Both the position numbers and the translations under genes were made by a program. From positions 1 to 33,656 of the forward strand of contig JAEULF010000414.1 of NCBI GenBank assembly GCA_016793965.1: a stretch of DNA of 33,656 nt, written 5' to 3'. The first letter of the stretch is position 1; the number at the start of each line of letters is the position of its first letter. Origin of the DNA: Alphaproteobacteria bacterium. GTDB taxonomy: Bacteria; Pseudomonadota; Alphaproteobacteria; JAEULF01. Below are positions 25,044-33,656 of the stretch, in pieces. Under the pieces are notes generated by a model. That model had not been told where the DNA came from, ran no database searches, and saw nothing but the letters and a program-made list of their open reading frames with translations.

Positions 25044-25123
25044 CGGGACCTTAACCGCAACGTGACCAGGCTTGAGGGTGCAGGCTTAGGGGCCCCCGGG
25101 CCAGTCAGGCAATGGAGGCCGCG

Positions 25124-25723
25124 ATGGCAGGACACGCGATCAGGCTTCGGACGGACCTCAAGAGAGCGCTGCTGCCGGTTGCGCTCGTCGCGATCCCCTT
25201 GGCGCTCTCGGGCTGCAGCAATCTGAAGGAAACTCTCGGGCTCAACAGGAAGCCGCCCGACGAGTTCACTGTGGTCTCGCGCGCGCCGCTCTCGCTGCCG
25301 CCCGACGCCATGCTCCGCCCGCCGCGCCCGGGCGAGCAGCGCCCGCAAGAGGCGGCCGCTCCGCAGAAGGGCAAGCAGGCCGTGTTCGGCCTCGACCAGC
25401 AGCAGGTTGCCCTCGGGCCAGCGGGCGCGAGCTCGGGCGAGCTGGCGCTGCTGCGCCGCGCTGGCGCCGAGGACGCCAAAGGCGACATCCGCAAGAAGGT
25501 GGACGAGGAGACCTCGTCGCTCCTGCGAACCGAAGAAGGCTTCGTCGAGAAGATCCTGTTCTGGAAAGACCCCAAGGAGCCGCGCGCCGTCGTCGTGAAC
25601 GCGCCGGCCGAGGCCGAGCGCCTGCGCAACAACTCCGCGATGGGCGCGCCGGCGACGCAGGGTCAGACGCCGACGGTGGACACGGGCAAGACGCGGCGCG
25701 GCCTGCTGGACGGGCTGTTCTGA
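25124..25723 (+). CDS. DUF3035-type (possibly BamF-like) lipoprotein, 199 aa
   Basis: Probable outer-membrane lipoprotein. The N-terminus has a short basic region and a hydrophobic stretch ending in the lipobox LALSG-Cys31. After it comes SNLKETLGLNRKPPDEFTVV, the family-typical KPPDEFxV stretch, then a Pro-rich SRAPLSLPPDAMLRPPRPGE segment, and later the helical DIRKKVDEETSSLLRTEEGFVEKILFW. From memory this matches DUF3035 proteins of Alphaproteobacteria, a group associated with the BAM-complex subunit BamF; I hold that link at moderate confidence. Start ATG 25124 has GGAGG (25114-25118) five bases upstream. An ATG at 25112 overlaps that Shine-Dalgarno and is unlikely. The M16 gene follows without a gap. 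Confidence 0.8.
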   Translation: MAGHAIRLRTDLKRALLPVALVAIPLALSGCSNLKETLGLNRKPPDEFTVVSRAPLSLPPDAMLRPPRPGEQRPQEAAAPQKGKQAVFGLDQQQVALGPAGASSGELALLRRAGAEDAKGDIRKKVDEETSSLLRTEEGFVEKILFWKDPKEPRAVVVNAPAEAERLRNNSAMGAPATQGQTPTVDTGKTRRGLLDGLF

Positions 25724-25783
25724 GTGGCAGCGCGGTCACGCATGGCTCCCATGGCGCGTGACGCACGCGCAGAGCCGACGAGC

Positions 25784-27205
25784 ATGGCGCGAGCGATCGC
25801 GCGGCGCCTGCTGAATGCTGCCTTTGCAGGACTGATCCTCGCGTCGCTCCTCGGCTCCGATGCCGATGCCAAGGTGTTTGGCGCTGAGACCTTCACGCTT
25901 GCGAACGGCCTGCAGGTCGTCGTGGTGACCAACCGGGCGGCGCCCGTCGTCACTCACCAGGTGTGGTACAAGGTCGGCTCGGCTGACGAGCCCAAGGGCA
26001 AGTCCGGCATCGCGCATTTCCTCGAGCACCTGATGTTCAAGGGAACGCGCACCTTGGCGCCGGGCGAGTTCTCGAAGCTCATCGCGCGCCATGGCGGCCG
26101 CGAGAACGCCTTCACGTCCTGGGACTACACCGGCTATTTCCAGACCATCGCGCGCGACCGCCTCGACCTCGTCATGCGGCACGAGGCCGACCGCATGACC
26201 AACCTCGTGCTGACGGATGCGGTCGTCGACCCGGAGCGGTCCGTCATCCTCGAGGAACGCCGCCAACGCACCGACAACGTGCCGGAAGCCCTCCTGGCAG
26301 AGCAGGCGCGCGCCGCTCTCTACTTGCACCATCCTTATCGCATCCCGATCATCGGCTGGTTCCACGAGATGCAGGGGCTGACCCGCACGGACGCGCAGGA
26401 CTTCTACCGGACCCACTACGCGCCCAACAACGCGGTGCTGATCGTGGCCGGCGACGTCGATGCCGGCGAGGTGCGCAAGCTGGCGGAGACGCACTACGGA
26501 CCGATCGCTGCGCGTCCAGTGCCGCCGCGAGTCCGCCCGGCCGAGCCGCCGCATGTCGCGGCGCGGCGCGTGATGCACGAGAGCGCGCGGGTCAGGCAGG
26601 CGAGCTGGCGGCGAACCTACCTCGCGCCGAGCTACAACCGCGGCATCCAGGAGCCGGACGCGAAGGTCGGGCCGGAGCACGCTTATGCGCTCCAGGTTCT
26701 CGCGGAGGTGCTCGGCGGCGGCTCGTCGAGCCGGCTGCATCGCAGCCTGGTGATCGAGCGCAAGCTCGCGACCGGCGCGGGCGCCGGTTACGGCGCGACG
26801 GATTTCGACCTTTCCGATTTCGGCATCTCCGCGTCGCCGCGCCCGGCGTCCGGCGCGCGCGACGAGGATCCCGCCCTTGCAGACCCGCGCCGTGCCGTCG
26901 AGGCGATCGAGCGCGCAGTCGATGACGTTATCGCGGCGCTGTTGGAGCGCGGCGTGACCGACGACGAGGTCGGGCGCGCGAAGACGCGCATGGTCGATGC
27001 CGCCGCCTTTGCCCGCGACGGCAGCTCGACAGCCGTGCGCGCGATCGGCTCGACGCTGATGACCGGCGGAACCGTCGACGACGTGGAATCCTGGCCGGAC
27101 CGGATCGACGCGGTGACGCCGGCCCAGGTGAACGCTGCCGCGCGTGCGGTGCTCGTCCTCAAGCGATCGGTCACTTCGATCCTCCTTCCCAAGCCGACGA
27201 GCTGA
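25784..27205 (+). CDS. M16 family zinc metallopeptidase, catalytic type
   Basis: Pitrilysin/processing-peptidase family protein, probably exported to the periplasm. The catalytic inverted zinc motif is intact: HFLEH at residues 78-82 of the chosen start, within the stretch SGIAHFLEHLMFKGT. The expected downstream glutamate is supplied by the DPERSVILEER stretch. The N-terminus has a signal-peptide-like segment (ARAIARRLLNAAFAGLILASLLGSDADA) with likely cleavage after DADA. ATG 25784 puts this signal near the start. GTG 25724 (directly after the previous stop), ATG 25742 and ATG 25751 are alternatives, and none has a clear ribosome binding site. The second M16 gene follows by 3 bp, and such pairs usually form one active/inactive heterodimer. 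Confidence 0.9.
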   Translation: MARAIARRLLNAAFAGLILASLLGSDADAKVFGAETFTLANGLQVVVVTNRAAPVVTHQVWYKVGSADEPKGKSGIAHFLEHLMFKGTRTLAPGEFSKLIARHGGRENAFTSWDYTGYFQTIARDRLDLVMRHEADRMTNLVLTDAVVDPERSVILEERRQRTDNVPEALLAEQARAALYLHHPYRIPIIGWFHEMQGLTRTDAQDFYRTHYAPNNAVLIVAGDVDAGEVRKLAETHYGPIAARPVPPRVRPAEPPHVAARRVMHESARVRQASWRRTYLAPSYNRGIQEPDAKVGPEHAYALQVLAEVLGGGSSSRLHRSLVIERKLATGAGAGYGATDFDLSDFGISASPRPASGARDEDPALADPRRAVEAIERAVDDVIAALLERGVTDDEVGRAKTRMVDAAAFARDGSSTAVRAIGSTLMTGGTVDDVESWPDRIDAVTPAQVNAAARAVLVLKRSVTSILLPKPTS

Positions 27206-27208
27206 AGA

Positions 27209-28573
27209 ATGGCGAGACAGACGCTTCCGTCCGTCCCTCTGCGCGCCTGCCTGCTGGCGATCGTCGCAGCGGTCGGGCTCGCCGCGTCGGCGAGGGCCGC
27301 ACATGTCGAGCGCGTCGTGAGCCCGGGCGGAATCGAAGCATGGCTCGTGGTCGATCGGTCGAACCCGATCCTCGCGATGGAGGCATTGTTCCGCGGCGGC
27401 TCGGCGCTCGATCCTGTCGGCAAGGAAGGCCTCGCCGACATGGCGACGTCGCTGCTCGACGAAGGAGCGGGGCCCTACGACGCCTCGGCGTTCCAGCAGC
27501 GCCTCGAGGACCGGTCGATCCAGCTCGGCTTCGGCGCGTCGCGCGACGGCCTGAGCGTCACGCTGCGCACGCTGACCCGCCAGCGCGACGAGGCCGTGGC
27601 AATGCTTCGCCTTGCCCTGACCGAGCCGCGCTTCGATGCCGCGGCGGTCGAGCGCGTCCGCAGCCAGAAGGTCGCCGGGCTGCGCCGGTCGGCGGAGGAA
27701 CCGAACACGATCGCCGGGCGGACATGGGTCTGGGCGGCGTTCCCTGACCACGCCTACGGCCGGCCGAGCCAGGGGACCCTGGCGTCCGTTGGGCGCGTGA
27801 CGGCGGACGACATGCGCGCCTTCGTGCGCCAGCGATTCGTCCGGGCCGGGATGGCGATCGGCGTCGTCGGCGACATCGATGCGGCTGCGCTCGCGCCCCT
27901 GCTCGACCAGGCGTTCGGCGCGCTGCCGCGCGAGGGAGCCTCGCCGGACGTGCCGCGGACGACTCCCTCTGCGCAGGGTCGCCTGCTCGTCGTCGAGAAG
28001 GACATCCCGCAGAGCCGCGCCCTGTTCGGCCATGCCGGGATCGCCCGTGACGATCCGGACTGGTACGCGGCTCTGGTCGTCAACCACGTCCTCGGCGGCT
28101 CTGGGCTCAATTCCAGGCTCGCGCACGAGATCCGCGAGAAACGCGGCCTTGCCTACGGCGTGTCTACGGGGCTGTCGCCGCTGGAGGGCGCGCCGATCAT
28201 CCAGGGCAGCGTCGCGACCGCCAACGAGCGCATCGCCGAGTCGATCGACCTGATCCGGCAGGAATGGCGCCGCATGCGCGACGAGGGTCCTACGGAGAGC
28301 GAGATCGCCGATGCGAAGACGTATCTCGTCGGGTCTTTCCCGTTGCAGCTCGCCACGACGCGCGGTCTCGCATCGACGCTCGTGTCGATGCAGCGTTATG
28401 CCTTGGGCATCGGGCACATCCAGGAGCGCGCCGCCCTGATCGAGAGGGTGTCCGCCGCCGACGTGCGACGTGTAGCGCGCAGGTTGCTGATCCCCGATGA
28501 ACTTTTTATCGTCGTGGTAGGCAAGCCGTCGGGACTGCAAGGCGCCGAGAGGGTCAGTCCGCCGGATGGCTAG
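27209..28573 (+). CDS. M16 family peptidase-like protein, non-catalytic partner, 454 aa
   Basis: Paralogue of the preceding M16 gene, exported by a clear signal peptide (MARQTLPSVPLRACLLAIVAAVGLAASARA, cut before AHVERV). The zinc motif is absent: where HxxEH should lie the sequence reads GLADMATSLLDEGAG, so it should not hydrolyse peptides. The R/Y region that clamps substrate in this family (NSRLAHEIREKRGLAYGVSTGL) is present. Start ATG 27209 lies 3 bp after the preceding stop, indicating an operon and likely pairing. This is the usual inactive beta-like subunit arrangement. Confidence 0.9.
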   Translation: MARQTLPSVPLRACLLAIVAAVGLAASARAAHVERVVSPGGIEAWLVVDRSNPILAMEALFRGGSALDPVGKEGLADMATSLLDEGAGPYDASAFQQRLEDRSIQLGFGASRDGLSVTLRTLTRQRDEAVAMLRLALTEPRFDAAAVERVRSQKVAGLRRSAEEPNTIAGRTWVWAAFPDHAYGRPSQGTLASVGRVTADDMRAFVRQRFVRAGMAIGVVGDIDAAALAPLLDQAFGALPREGASPDVPRTTPSAQGRLLVVEKDIPQSRALFGHAGIARDDPDWYAALVVNHVLGGSGLNSRLAHEIREKRGLAYGVSTGLSPLEGAPIIQGSVATANERIAESIDLIRQEWRRMRDEGPTESEIADAKTYLVGSFPLQLATTRGLASTLVSMQRYALGIGHIQERAALIERVSAADVRRVARRLLIPDELFIVVVGKPSGLQGAERVSPPDG

Positions 28574-28767
28574 GGGAACTTCGGCGCGCATGGCATCCGA
28601 GTCGGCCGCATCCTTGACGATCTCGCGCCGCCTTAAATGGCGCCGCCACGGCGGCACCGCGCAGAACGCTTTATCCGAGTTCGATCCAAGGGCAGATTAG
28701 CGGCGGGGACCGACGGCGATGCGGCCTAGCCTTCAGGGCGAACCTGCGCCATCGGCGGGAGGATTTC
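28574..28767. promoter_or_regulatory. 194-bp spacer before the chemoreceptor-like gene
   Basis: Non-coding. It should hold the promoter of the following gene, because the composition shifts and the RBS (GGGAGG, six bases before ATG 28768) is strong. TTGACG occurs at about 28614 but has no -10 at proper spacing. A short inverted repeat GCCGCC-AC-GGCGGC lies at 28642-28655, without the T-run of an intrinsic terminator. Confidence 0.4.
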
Positions 28768-30291
28768 ATGGCTCTTGCGACCTTGGCGCGGTTCGCTGCC
28801 GCGCTGTCGCCTGGACGACGTATTCTGGCGGGAACCGTGGCGACCGGCATCGCCACGGGAGCGGCGGTGGTTGTCGCGGCGAGCCTCGGCTCGACTGCGC
28901 CGCTCGTGCTGGCCGCGGTGGCGTTGGCGGTCGCGCTCGCCGCCGCCTTGGCCGCCGGGACTTGGATCGTCGCCGGCGTCAGCCCCTTGTCGTCGGTCCT
29001 TGAGGATCTCTCGCGCGGCGACCAGAACGTTGCCGTCCCGTGGGTGGACCTCGGCGGGCCCGTCGGGCGCCTTGCGACGGCTGTCGACTCGCTGAAGCAG
29101 GCGGCGATCGACGCCTATCAGCTAAAGCGCATGGTCGACGAGATGCCGATCAACGTGATGACCGCCAACCCCTCCAAGGGCACGATCACTTACGCCAACC
29201 ATGCGGCGCTGGAGACCTACTCGAAGATCTCGCAGTACCTGCCGACCCGCGGCAAGCCGCTCGTCGGCACCGAGTTCGAGCAGATGCACGAGAAGCTGAA
29301 GCACCAGAAGCGCGTGCTGTCCGATTTCGACCAGCTGCCCTGGACCATGCGGCTCGCCGTAGGGCCGGAGACGCTCGACCTGCGCGTCACGCCGATCCGC
29401 GACACGGGCGGTTTCATCGCGGGATCGATGATCACCTGGTCGCTCGTCACAGGCCAGGTGAAGCTCGCGCGCGACTTCGAGGCGAACGTCAAGGGCGTCG
29501 TCGAGGCCGTCTCGGCCTCGGCGAGCGAGCTCAAGGCGGCGGCCGAGGCGATGACCGGCACGGCCGCGCGCACCTCGCAGCAGACCGCGGCGGTCGCTGC
29601 CGTGTCGCAGGAGGCGACGTCGAGCGTCCAGACGGCGGTGGCGGCGTCGGAGCAGCTCAGCACCTCGATCACCGAGATCGGCCGGCGGGTCGCGAAGTCG
29701 GCGGGCGTCGCGAAGGAAGCGGTGCAGCAGGCGCGCACCACCAACACGACCGTTGACGGCCTGGCGCAGGCGGCGGCGAAGATCGGCGACGTGGTCAAGC
29801 TGATCAGCGAGATCGCGGGCCAGACCAACCTGCTTGCGCTGAACGCCACCATCGAGGCGGCGCGCGCCGGCGATGCCGGCAAGGGCTTCGCGGTGGTGGC
29901 CTCCGAGGTCAAGAACCTCGCGAGCCAGACCGGGCGGGCGACGGAGGACATCAGCGCGCAGATCGCGACGATCCAGGCCGAGACGCAGGAGGCGGTGAAG
30001 GCGATCCGCGAGATCGCCGACACGATCGACGAGATCAGCGAGAACGCCGTCACGATCGCGAGCGCCGTCGAGGAGCAGAGCGCCGCGACGCGCGAGATCG
30101 CGAAGAACGTCCAGCAGGCGGCCGACGGCACGCGCGAGGTCTCGGCGACCATCGCGGAGGTCAGCGAAGCCGCGCGCCAGACCGGCGGCACCGCCGACCG
30201 GGTCCTGAAGTCCGCGGAGAACCTGGCGCGCCAGTCGGACGTGCTGCGCCAGGCCGTCGAGCGGTTCCTGCAGTCGGTGCGGACCGGCTGA
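28768..30291 (+). CDS. Methyl-accepting chemotaxis protein-like receptor with PAS-like domain, 507 aa
   Basis: Two hydrophobic segments lie at about 20-40 and 45-70 with almost no periplasmic loop, so there is no external sensor domain. A short linker follows (71-120), then a PAS-like domain about 122-225 ([25 protein letters not shown] through the TWSLVTGQ stretch). The methyl-accepting signalling region is about 240-500, with the highly conserved tip [38 protein letters not shown] at about 348-385, which contacts CheA/CheW. The C-terminal tail ([11 protein letters not shown]) has no CheR-binding pentapeptide. Sensing is therefore expected from the cytoplasmic PAS domain or membrane state. 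No chemotaxis genes flank it. The start is secured by GGGAGG. Confidence 0.9.
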   Translation: MALATLARFAAALSPGRRILAGTVATGIATGAAVVVAASLGSTAPLVLAAVALAVALAAALAAGTWIVAGVSPLSSVLEDLSRGDQNVAVPWVDLGGPVGRLATAVDSLKQAAIDAYQLKRMVDEMPINVMTANPSKGTITYANHAALETYSKISQYLPTRGKPLVGTEFEQMHEKLKHQKRVLSDFDQLPWTMRLAVGPETLDLRVTPIRDTGGFIAGSMITWSLVTGQVKLARDFEANVKGVVEAVSASASELKAAAEAMTGTAARTSQQTAAVAAVSQEATSSVQTAVAASEQLSTSITEIGRRVAKSAGVAKEAVQQARTTNTTVDGLAQAAAKIGDVVKLISEIAGQTNLLALNATIEAARAGDAGKGFAVVASEVKNLASQTGRATEDISAQIATIQAETQEAVKAIREIADTIDEISENAVTIASAVEEQSAATREIAKNVQQAADGTREVSATIAEVSEAARQTGGTADRVLKSAENLARQSDVLRQAVERFLQSVRTG

Positions 30292-30358
30292 CGGCACCGG
30301 CACCACTGGACTCGAGCGCGGATCGGCCTATCGTCGGCCCGGGAACCGCAGGATCGCC

Positions 30359-31675
30359 ATGGCCTTCCAGCAGAACATCGACGCTTGCCTCGCGCACGAC
30401 GGCGCCGCCGACCTCCTGCCGCGCAAGGATCTCGACGCGCTCGTCGCGTCGCTCGATCCGGCGCTGCATGGACTGCAAGCGATGCACCGCGACAAGTCCC
30501 TGCCGCTCTTCCAGCTCCCGGCGGCGCGCGCGGACCTCGAGCCGCTGCGGCTGATCGCCCAGCGCTGGCGGACCGCCTTCGACCATGTCGTGGTCCTCGG
30601 CACCGGTGGCTCGTCGCTCGGAGGACAGACGCTGTACGCTCTCGCCGACGTCGGCTTCGGGCCGAGCTCGAAAGAGCGCAGCTTGGGGACGCCGCGCGTT
30701 CATTTCGTGGACAACATCGACCCTCACACGCTCTCGGCGATGTTCGACGTCCTCGACCTGAAGGTCACCGGGTTCATCGCGATCTCGAAGTCCGGCAAGA
30801 CGGCCGAGACGCTGACCCAGTTCCTGATCGTCCTGAAGATGCTGCGCGACGCGCTCGACGACTCGCGCATTGCCAAGCACTGCCTTGTCGTGACCGAGCC
30901 CGGCCCCAACCCGTTGCGCCGCCTCGCCGAGCGGAACGGGATCGCCGCGCTCGACCACGATCCGAAGGTCGGCGGGCGCTATTCTGCGCTCTCGGTGGTC
31001 GGCTTGCTGCCGGCGATGATCGCCGGTCTGGATTCGGAGGCGCTGCGGGCCGGCGCTTCGGGCGTGCTGGCCGAAATGCTCGGCGCGCGCCATGCCAGGG
31101 ACTGCCGCGCCGCCGTCGGTGCGGCTCTGCATGTCGCCTACATGCGTCGCGGCGTCGGGATCTCCGTCCTGATGCCGTATGTGGACCGCCTGTCGAAGCT
31201 GGCGATGTGGTGGCGGCAGCTCTGGGCCGAAAGCCTCGGCAAGAAGGGCCTCGGCTTGACGCCGGCACCGGCGGTCGGCGCGATCGACCAGCACAGCCAG
31301 CTTCAGCTCTACCTCGATGGGCCGGGCGACAAGCTTTTCACGCTGCTGACGACGGCGACTGCGGGCCAGGGCGATCCCATCGACGGCGACCTGGCGGACG
31401 ATCCCGACCTCGCCTGGATCGCCGAGCGGACGATCGGCGACCTGATGCAGGCGGAGGCCCAGGCCACGCTGCAGACGCTCGCCAAGCGCGGCCGGCCTGT
31501 GCGCCACTTGCGGATCGGCAGGCTCACGGAGACCGAGCTCGGCGGTCTGATGATGCATTTCATGCTGGAGACGATTCTCGCTGCCCGGTTGATGGAGGTC
31601 GATCCGTTCGACCAGCCGGCTGTCGAGGAGGGCAAGGTCCTGGCGCGCCAGCTCATGCTCGAATCCGCGAGCTGA
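30359..31675 (+). CDS. pgi: Glucose-6-phosphate isomerase, 438 aa
   Basis: Interconverts glucose 6-phosphate and fructose 6-phosphate. Seen: [13 protein letters not shown] (77-89) in the first SIS domain, SKSGKTAET (143-151, phosphate-binding), [11 protein letters not shown] (206-215), WAESLGK with a conserved Glu (291), [15 protein letters not shown] with His312, and the C-terminal EEGKVLARQ with the catalytic-site Lys. At 438 residues it belongs to the shorter bacterial PGI group (the E. coli enzyme is about 550). The ATG 30359 start follows GCAGGA. mutL starts 34 bp downstream, so the pair is likely co-transcribed. Confidence 0.96.
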   Translation: MAFQQNIDACLAHDGAADLLPRKDLDALVASLDPALHGLQAMHRDKSLPLFQLPAARADLEPLRLIAQRWRTAFDHVVVLGTGGSSLGGQTLYALADVGFGPSSKERSLGTPRVHFVDNIDPHTLSAMFDVLDLKVTGFIAISKSGKTAETLTQFLIVLKMLRDALDDSRIAKHCLVVTEPGPNPLRRLAERNGIAALDHDPKVGGRYSALSVVGLLPAMIAGLDSEALRAGASGVLAEMLGARHARDCRAAVGAALHVAYMRRGVGISVLMPYVDRLSKLAMWWRQLWAESLGKKGLGLTPAPAVGAIDQHSQLQLYLDGPGDKLFTLLTTATAGQGDPIDGDLADDPDLAWIAERTIGDLMQAEAQATLQTLAKRGRPVRHLRIGRLTETELGGLMMHFMLETILAARLMEVDPFDQPAVEEGKVLARQLMLESAS

Positions 31676-31709
31676 GCGGCGGCGCCAGTCCGACGCGACG
31701 GGAGAGGCC

Positions 31710-33572
31710 ATGCCGATCCGCGTGCTGCCGCCAGGGCTCGTCAACAGGATCGCCGCGGGCGAGGTCGTCGAGCGCCCGGCTTCGGCGGTCAAGGAGCTCG
31801 TCGAGAATGCCCTCGACGCTGGCGCCAAGCGCGTCGAGGTGGCGCTGCGCGACGGCGGCCGCAGCCACATCGCCGTCAGCGACGACGGCGGCGGCATGGA
31901 TGCCGAGGAGCTCGCGCTCGCGGTAGAGCGGCACGCGACGTCGAAGCTCCAGGACGACGACCTGGTCGACATCCGCACCTTGGGCTTCCGCGGCGAGGCC
32001 CTGCCGTCCATCGGGGCTGTCAGCCGCCTGACCCTGACGAGCCGCAAGCGCGGTGCCGACTCGGCCTGGACGCTCACCGTCGAGGCCGGCGCGAAGAGCG
32101 GACCGGCGCCGGCCAGCGGCGGGCAGGGCACGAGGGTGGAGGTGCGCGACCTCTTCTACGCGACGCCGGCGCGGCTGAAGTTCCTGAAAGCCGCTGCCAG
32201 CGAGCAGGCGGCCGCGATCGACGCCGTCAAGCGCCTGGCGATGGCGCATCCCGACGTCGCTTTCGCCGTCGCTGCCCTCGGCGACGGCCCGCCGCGCAAC
32301 CTGCTGCGGCTCGCCGCGCGGTTGCCTGACCTCGCGAGCGGCGACGGTCAGGAGGCTGCCCGGCTTGCGCGCCTCGGCGACCTGCTCGGCCAGGACTTCA
32401 GCGATAACGCGATGACTGTGCGCGCCGAGCGCAACGGCCTCCGGCTTGTCGGCTTCGCCGCCCTGCCGACGTTGAACCGCGCGACGGCCCAGCTGCAGTA
32501 CCTCTGCGTCAACGGGCGCCCGGTGCGCGACCGCCTCCTTGCCGGCGCCGTCCGCGCCGCCTACCAGGAGTTCCTTGCCCGCGACCGCCATCCGATCGTC
32601 GCGCTGTTCCTCGATCTTCCTGCCGAGCAGGTGGACGTCAACGTGCACCCGGCCAAGACCGAGGTGCGCTTTCGCGACGCCGCGCTGGTGCGTGGCCTGA
32701 TCGTCGGCGCTCTGCGGCATGCGCTGGCCGAGGCGGGCCACCGGGCGGCAACGACGGGCGGCGCCGCGGCGGTCGAGATGCTCCGCCAGGCGGCGGGCGG
32801 CCCTGGGCGCTGGCCAGCAGGCCCTGGACGCGACGCGCATCCGGCGCGCGGGATGGCCGAGGCGGCGCGCGCGTTCCAAGCGCCGGTCGGCACGTCCGGC
32901 GGCGGCGCGGCGGGCGTGCTCGACCTGCAAGCGGCCCCAAGCGCGCGCGCGCCGGTGACGGGCGAGCAACGTCCGCCCGCGACCGGCGACGAGCACCCGC
33001 TCGGCGCGGCCTGCGCCCAGTTGCACGGCACCTACGTGATCGCGCAGACCGCAGACGGCATCGTCATCGTCGACCAGCATGCGGCGCATGAGCGGTTGGT
33101 CATGGAACGGATGAAGACAGGGCTCGCCGGGAGCGGCGTGGCGCGCCAGATGCTGCTGATCCCGGAGGTCGTCGAGCTGGGAGAGGACCACGCGGCCCGA
33201 CTTGCGGCGCGCGCGCCGGAGCTGGCGGCGCTCGGCCTCGAGCTCGAGGGATTCGGGCGGGACGCGGTCGTGGTGCGCGCCACGCCGGCGCTGCTCGGCC
33301 AGGTGGACGCGCAGGGCCTCGTGCGCGACCTCGCGGAAGAGCTTGCCGAGATCGGCGACGGCCTGGCGCTGCGGGAGAGGATCGACGGCATCTGCGCCAG
33401 CATGGCTTGCCACGGCAGCGTGCGCGCTGGTCGCGCGCTCTCGGTCCCGGAAATGAACGCGCTGCTGCGCCAGATGGAGGCGACGCCGCATTCCGGGCAG
33501 TGCAACCACGGGCGGCCGACCTATGTCGAGCTCAAGCTCGGCGACATCGAGCGGCTGTTCGGCAGGAGCTGA
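31710..33572 (+). CDS. mutL: DNA mismatch repair protein MutL, endonuclease type, 620 aa
   Basis: Couples mismatch recognition by MutS to strand incision. The N-terminal GHKL ATPase has the Glu-Asn motif in [21 protein letters not shown], and [12 protein letters not shown]. The central region (about 345-430) is a Pro/Gly/Ala-rich linker of low complexity. The C-terminal domain has the latent nuclease motif D455QHA-x2-E461-x4-E466, the ACHGSVR motif at 566-572, and CNHGRPT at 598-604. This is the endonuclease class found in bacteria that lack MutH. The start at 31710 follows GGGAGAGG. The length and domain order are normal. Confidence 0.97.
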   Translation: MPIRVLPPGLVNRIAAGEVVERPASAVKELVENALDAGAKRVEVALRDGGRSHIAVSDDGGGMDAEELALAVERHATSKLQDDDLVDIRTLGFRGEALPSIGAVSRLTLTSRKRGADSAWTLTVEAGAKSGPAPASGGQGTRVEVRDLFYATPARLKFLKAAASEQAAAIDAVKRLAMAHPDVAFAVAALGDGPPRNLLRLAARLPDLASGDGQEAARLARLGDLLGQDFSDNAMTVRAERNGLRLVGFAALPTLNRATAQLQYLCVNGRPVRDRLLAGAVRAAYQEFLARDRHPIVALFLDLPAEQVDVNVHPAKTEVRFRDAALVRGLIVGALRHALAEAGHRAATTGGAAAVEMLRQAAGGPGRWPAGPGRDAHPARGMAEAARAFQAPVGTSGGGAAGVLDLQAAPSARAPVTGEQRPPATGDEHPLGAACAQLHGTYVIAQTADGIVIVDQHAAHERLVMERMKTGLAGSGVARQMLLIPEVVELGEDHAARLAARAPELAALGLELEGFGRDAVVVRATPALLGQVDAQGLVRDLAEELAEIGDGLALRERIDGICASMACHGSVRAGRALSVPEMNALLRQMEATPHSGQCNHGRPTYVELKLGDIERLFGRS

Positions 33573-33604
33573 AGCGCTGCCGGCGCGCGCGTCAACTTTT
33601 CGCT

Positions 33605-33621
33605 AAGCCCTTTCGGGGCTT
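33605..33621. terminator. Possible weak terminator hairpin after mutL
   Basis: AAGCCC (33605-33610) and GGGCTT (33616-33621) are perfect 6-bp arms around a 5-base loop TTTCG. No run of T follows, so intrinsic termination would be weak. A regulatory element of the next gene is also possible, since that gene starts 27 bp on. Confidence 0.35.
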
Positions 33622-33648
33622 GCTATGCGGGATGCAGGAGGGACCACC

Positions 33649-33656
33649 ATGCCGCT
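33649..33656 (+). CDS. Start of a further gene, cut by the right edge
   Basis: An ATG at 33649 follows AGGAGGGA, a strong ribosome binding site (33637-33644), by four bases. Only two codons and part of a third are present (Met-Pro-Leu...), so identity cannot be told. The site is good enough to believe a gene starts here. Confidence 0.55.

Noticed and set aside
25736-28657. A 973-codon open frame on the minus strand opposite the two M16 genes
   Set aside because: Antisense to two clearly identified genes, arginine- and histidine-rich, with no domain. Long antisense frames are normal when third positions are G/C.
1-33656. tRNA or rRNA genes, insertion sequences, CRISPR arrays, phage genes
   Set aside because: No tRNA cloverleaf, transposase, repeat-spacer pattern or phage protein was seen; reading by eye could miss a small non-coding RNA.

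Overview
The window is about 33.6 kb of very high-GC DNA with dense genes, GC-rich third codon positions and frequent ATGA stop/start overlaps. It looks like a chromosome segment of a flagellated alphaproteobacterium. The order maoC-like, ribF, ileS, lspA, DUF3035 lipoprotein, two M16 peptidases, a chemoreceptor, pgi and mutL resembles Rhodospirillales genomes. That placement is inferred from gene content and synteny; there is no rRNA here to confirm it. I see no tRNA or rRNA gene, insertion sequence, CRISPR array or prophage.

Left part (1-16156): the left edge holds the first 49 codons of a flagellin gene on the minus strand, with a strong ribosome binding site. A 331-bp relatively AT-rich spacer follows. 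The next 15.7 kb is an array of giant TPR glycosyltransferases of the OGT/SPINDLY (GT41-like) type. One gene reads rightward (480-2732). Six read leftward as one overlapping operon (16156 down to 2729). One of these encodes two complete TPR-plus-catalytic modules in a 1321-residue chain. The rightward gene and the last leftward gene converge on a shared CTAG, in which both TAG stops lie. A further, more divergent family member (17886-19868) is ATGA-coupled to ribF. In total there are eight genes and nine catalytic modules, all keeping the recognisable catalytic and UDP-binding motifs. Next to flagellin, the simplest reading is that they O-glycosylate flagellin or other surface proteins in the cytoplasm. 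Substrate, sugar and reaction are not proven by the sequence.

Middle part (16157-21508): a 261-bp divergent spacer separates the glycosyltransferase operon from a MaoC-like hydratase gene. Then come ribF (FMN/FAD synthesis), the coupled glycosyltransferase, two small unidentified minus-strand genes, a small membrane protein gene, and an ACT-like domain gene that overlaps the membrane protein gene head to head.

Right part (21560-33656): housekeeping genes, all on the plus strand. They are ileS, lspA (TTG start), a lipoprotein of the DUF3035 type, a paired active and inactive M16 peptidase, a chemoreceptor-like protein with two membrane segments and an internal PAS-like domain, pgi, and an endonuclease-type mutL. 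The first bases of another gene, with a good ribosome binding site, reach the right edge. LspA would mature the lipoprotein encoded just after it.

Most notable are the glycosyltransferase array itself, the double-module fusion, and one apparently chimeric member (10561-12705). Its N-terminal TPRs match one neighbour, while its linker and catalytic domain match a different array member 8 kb away.
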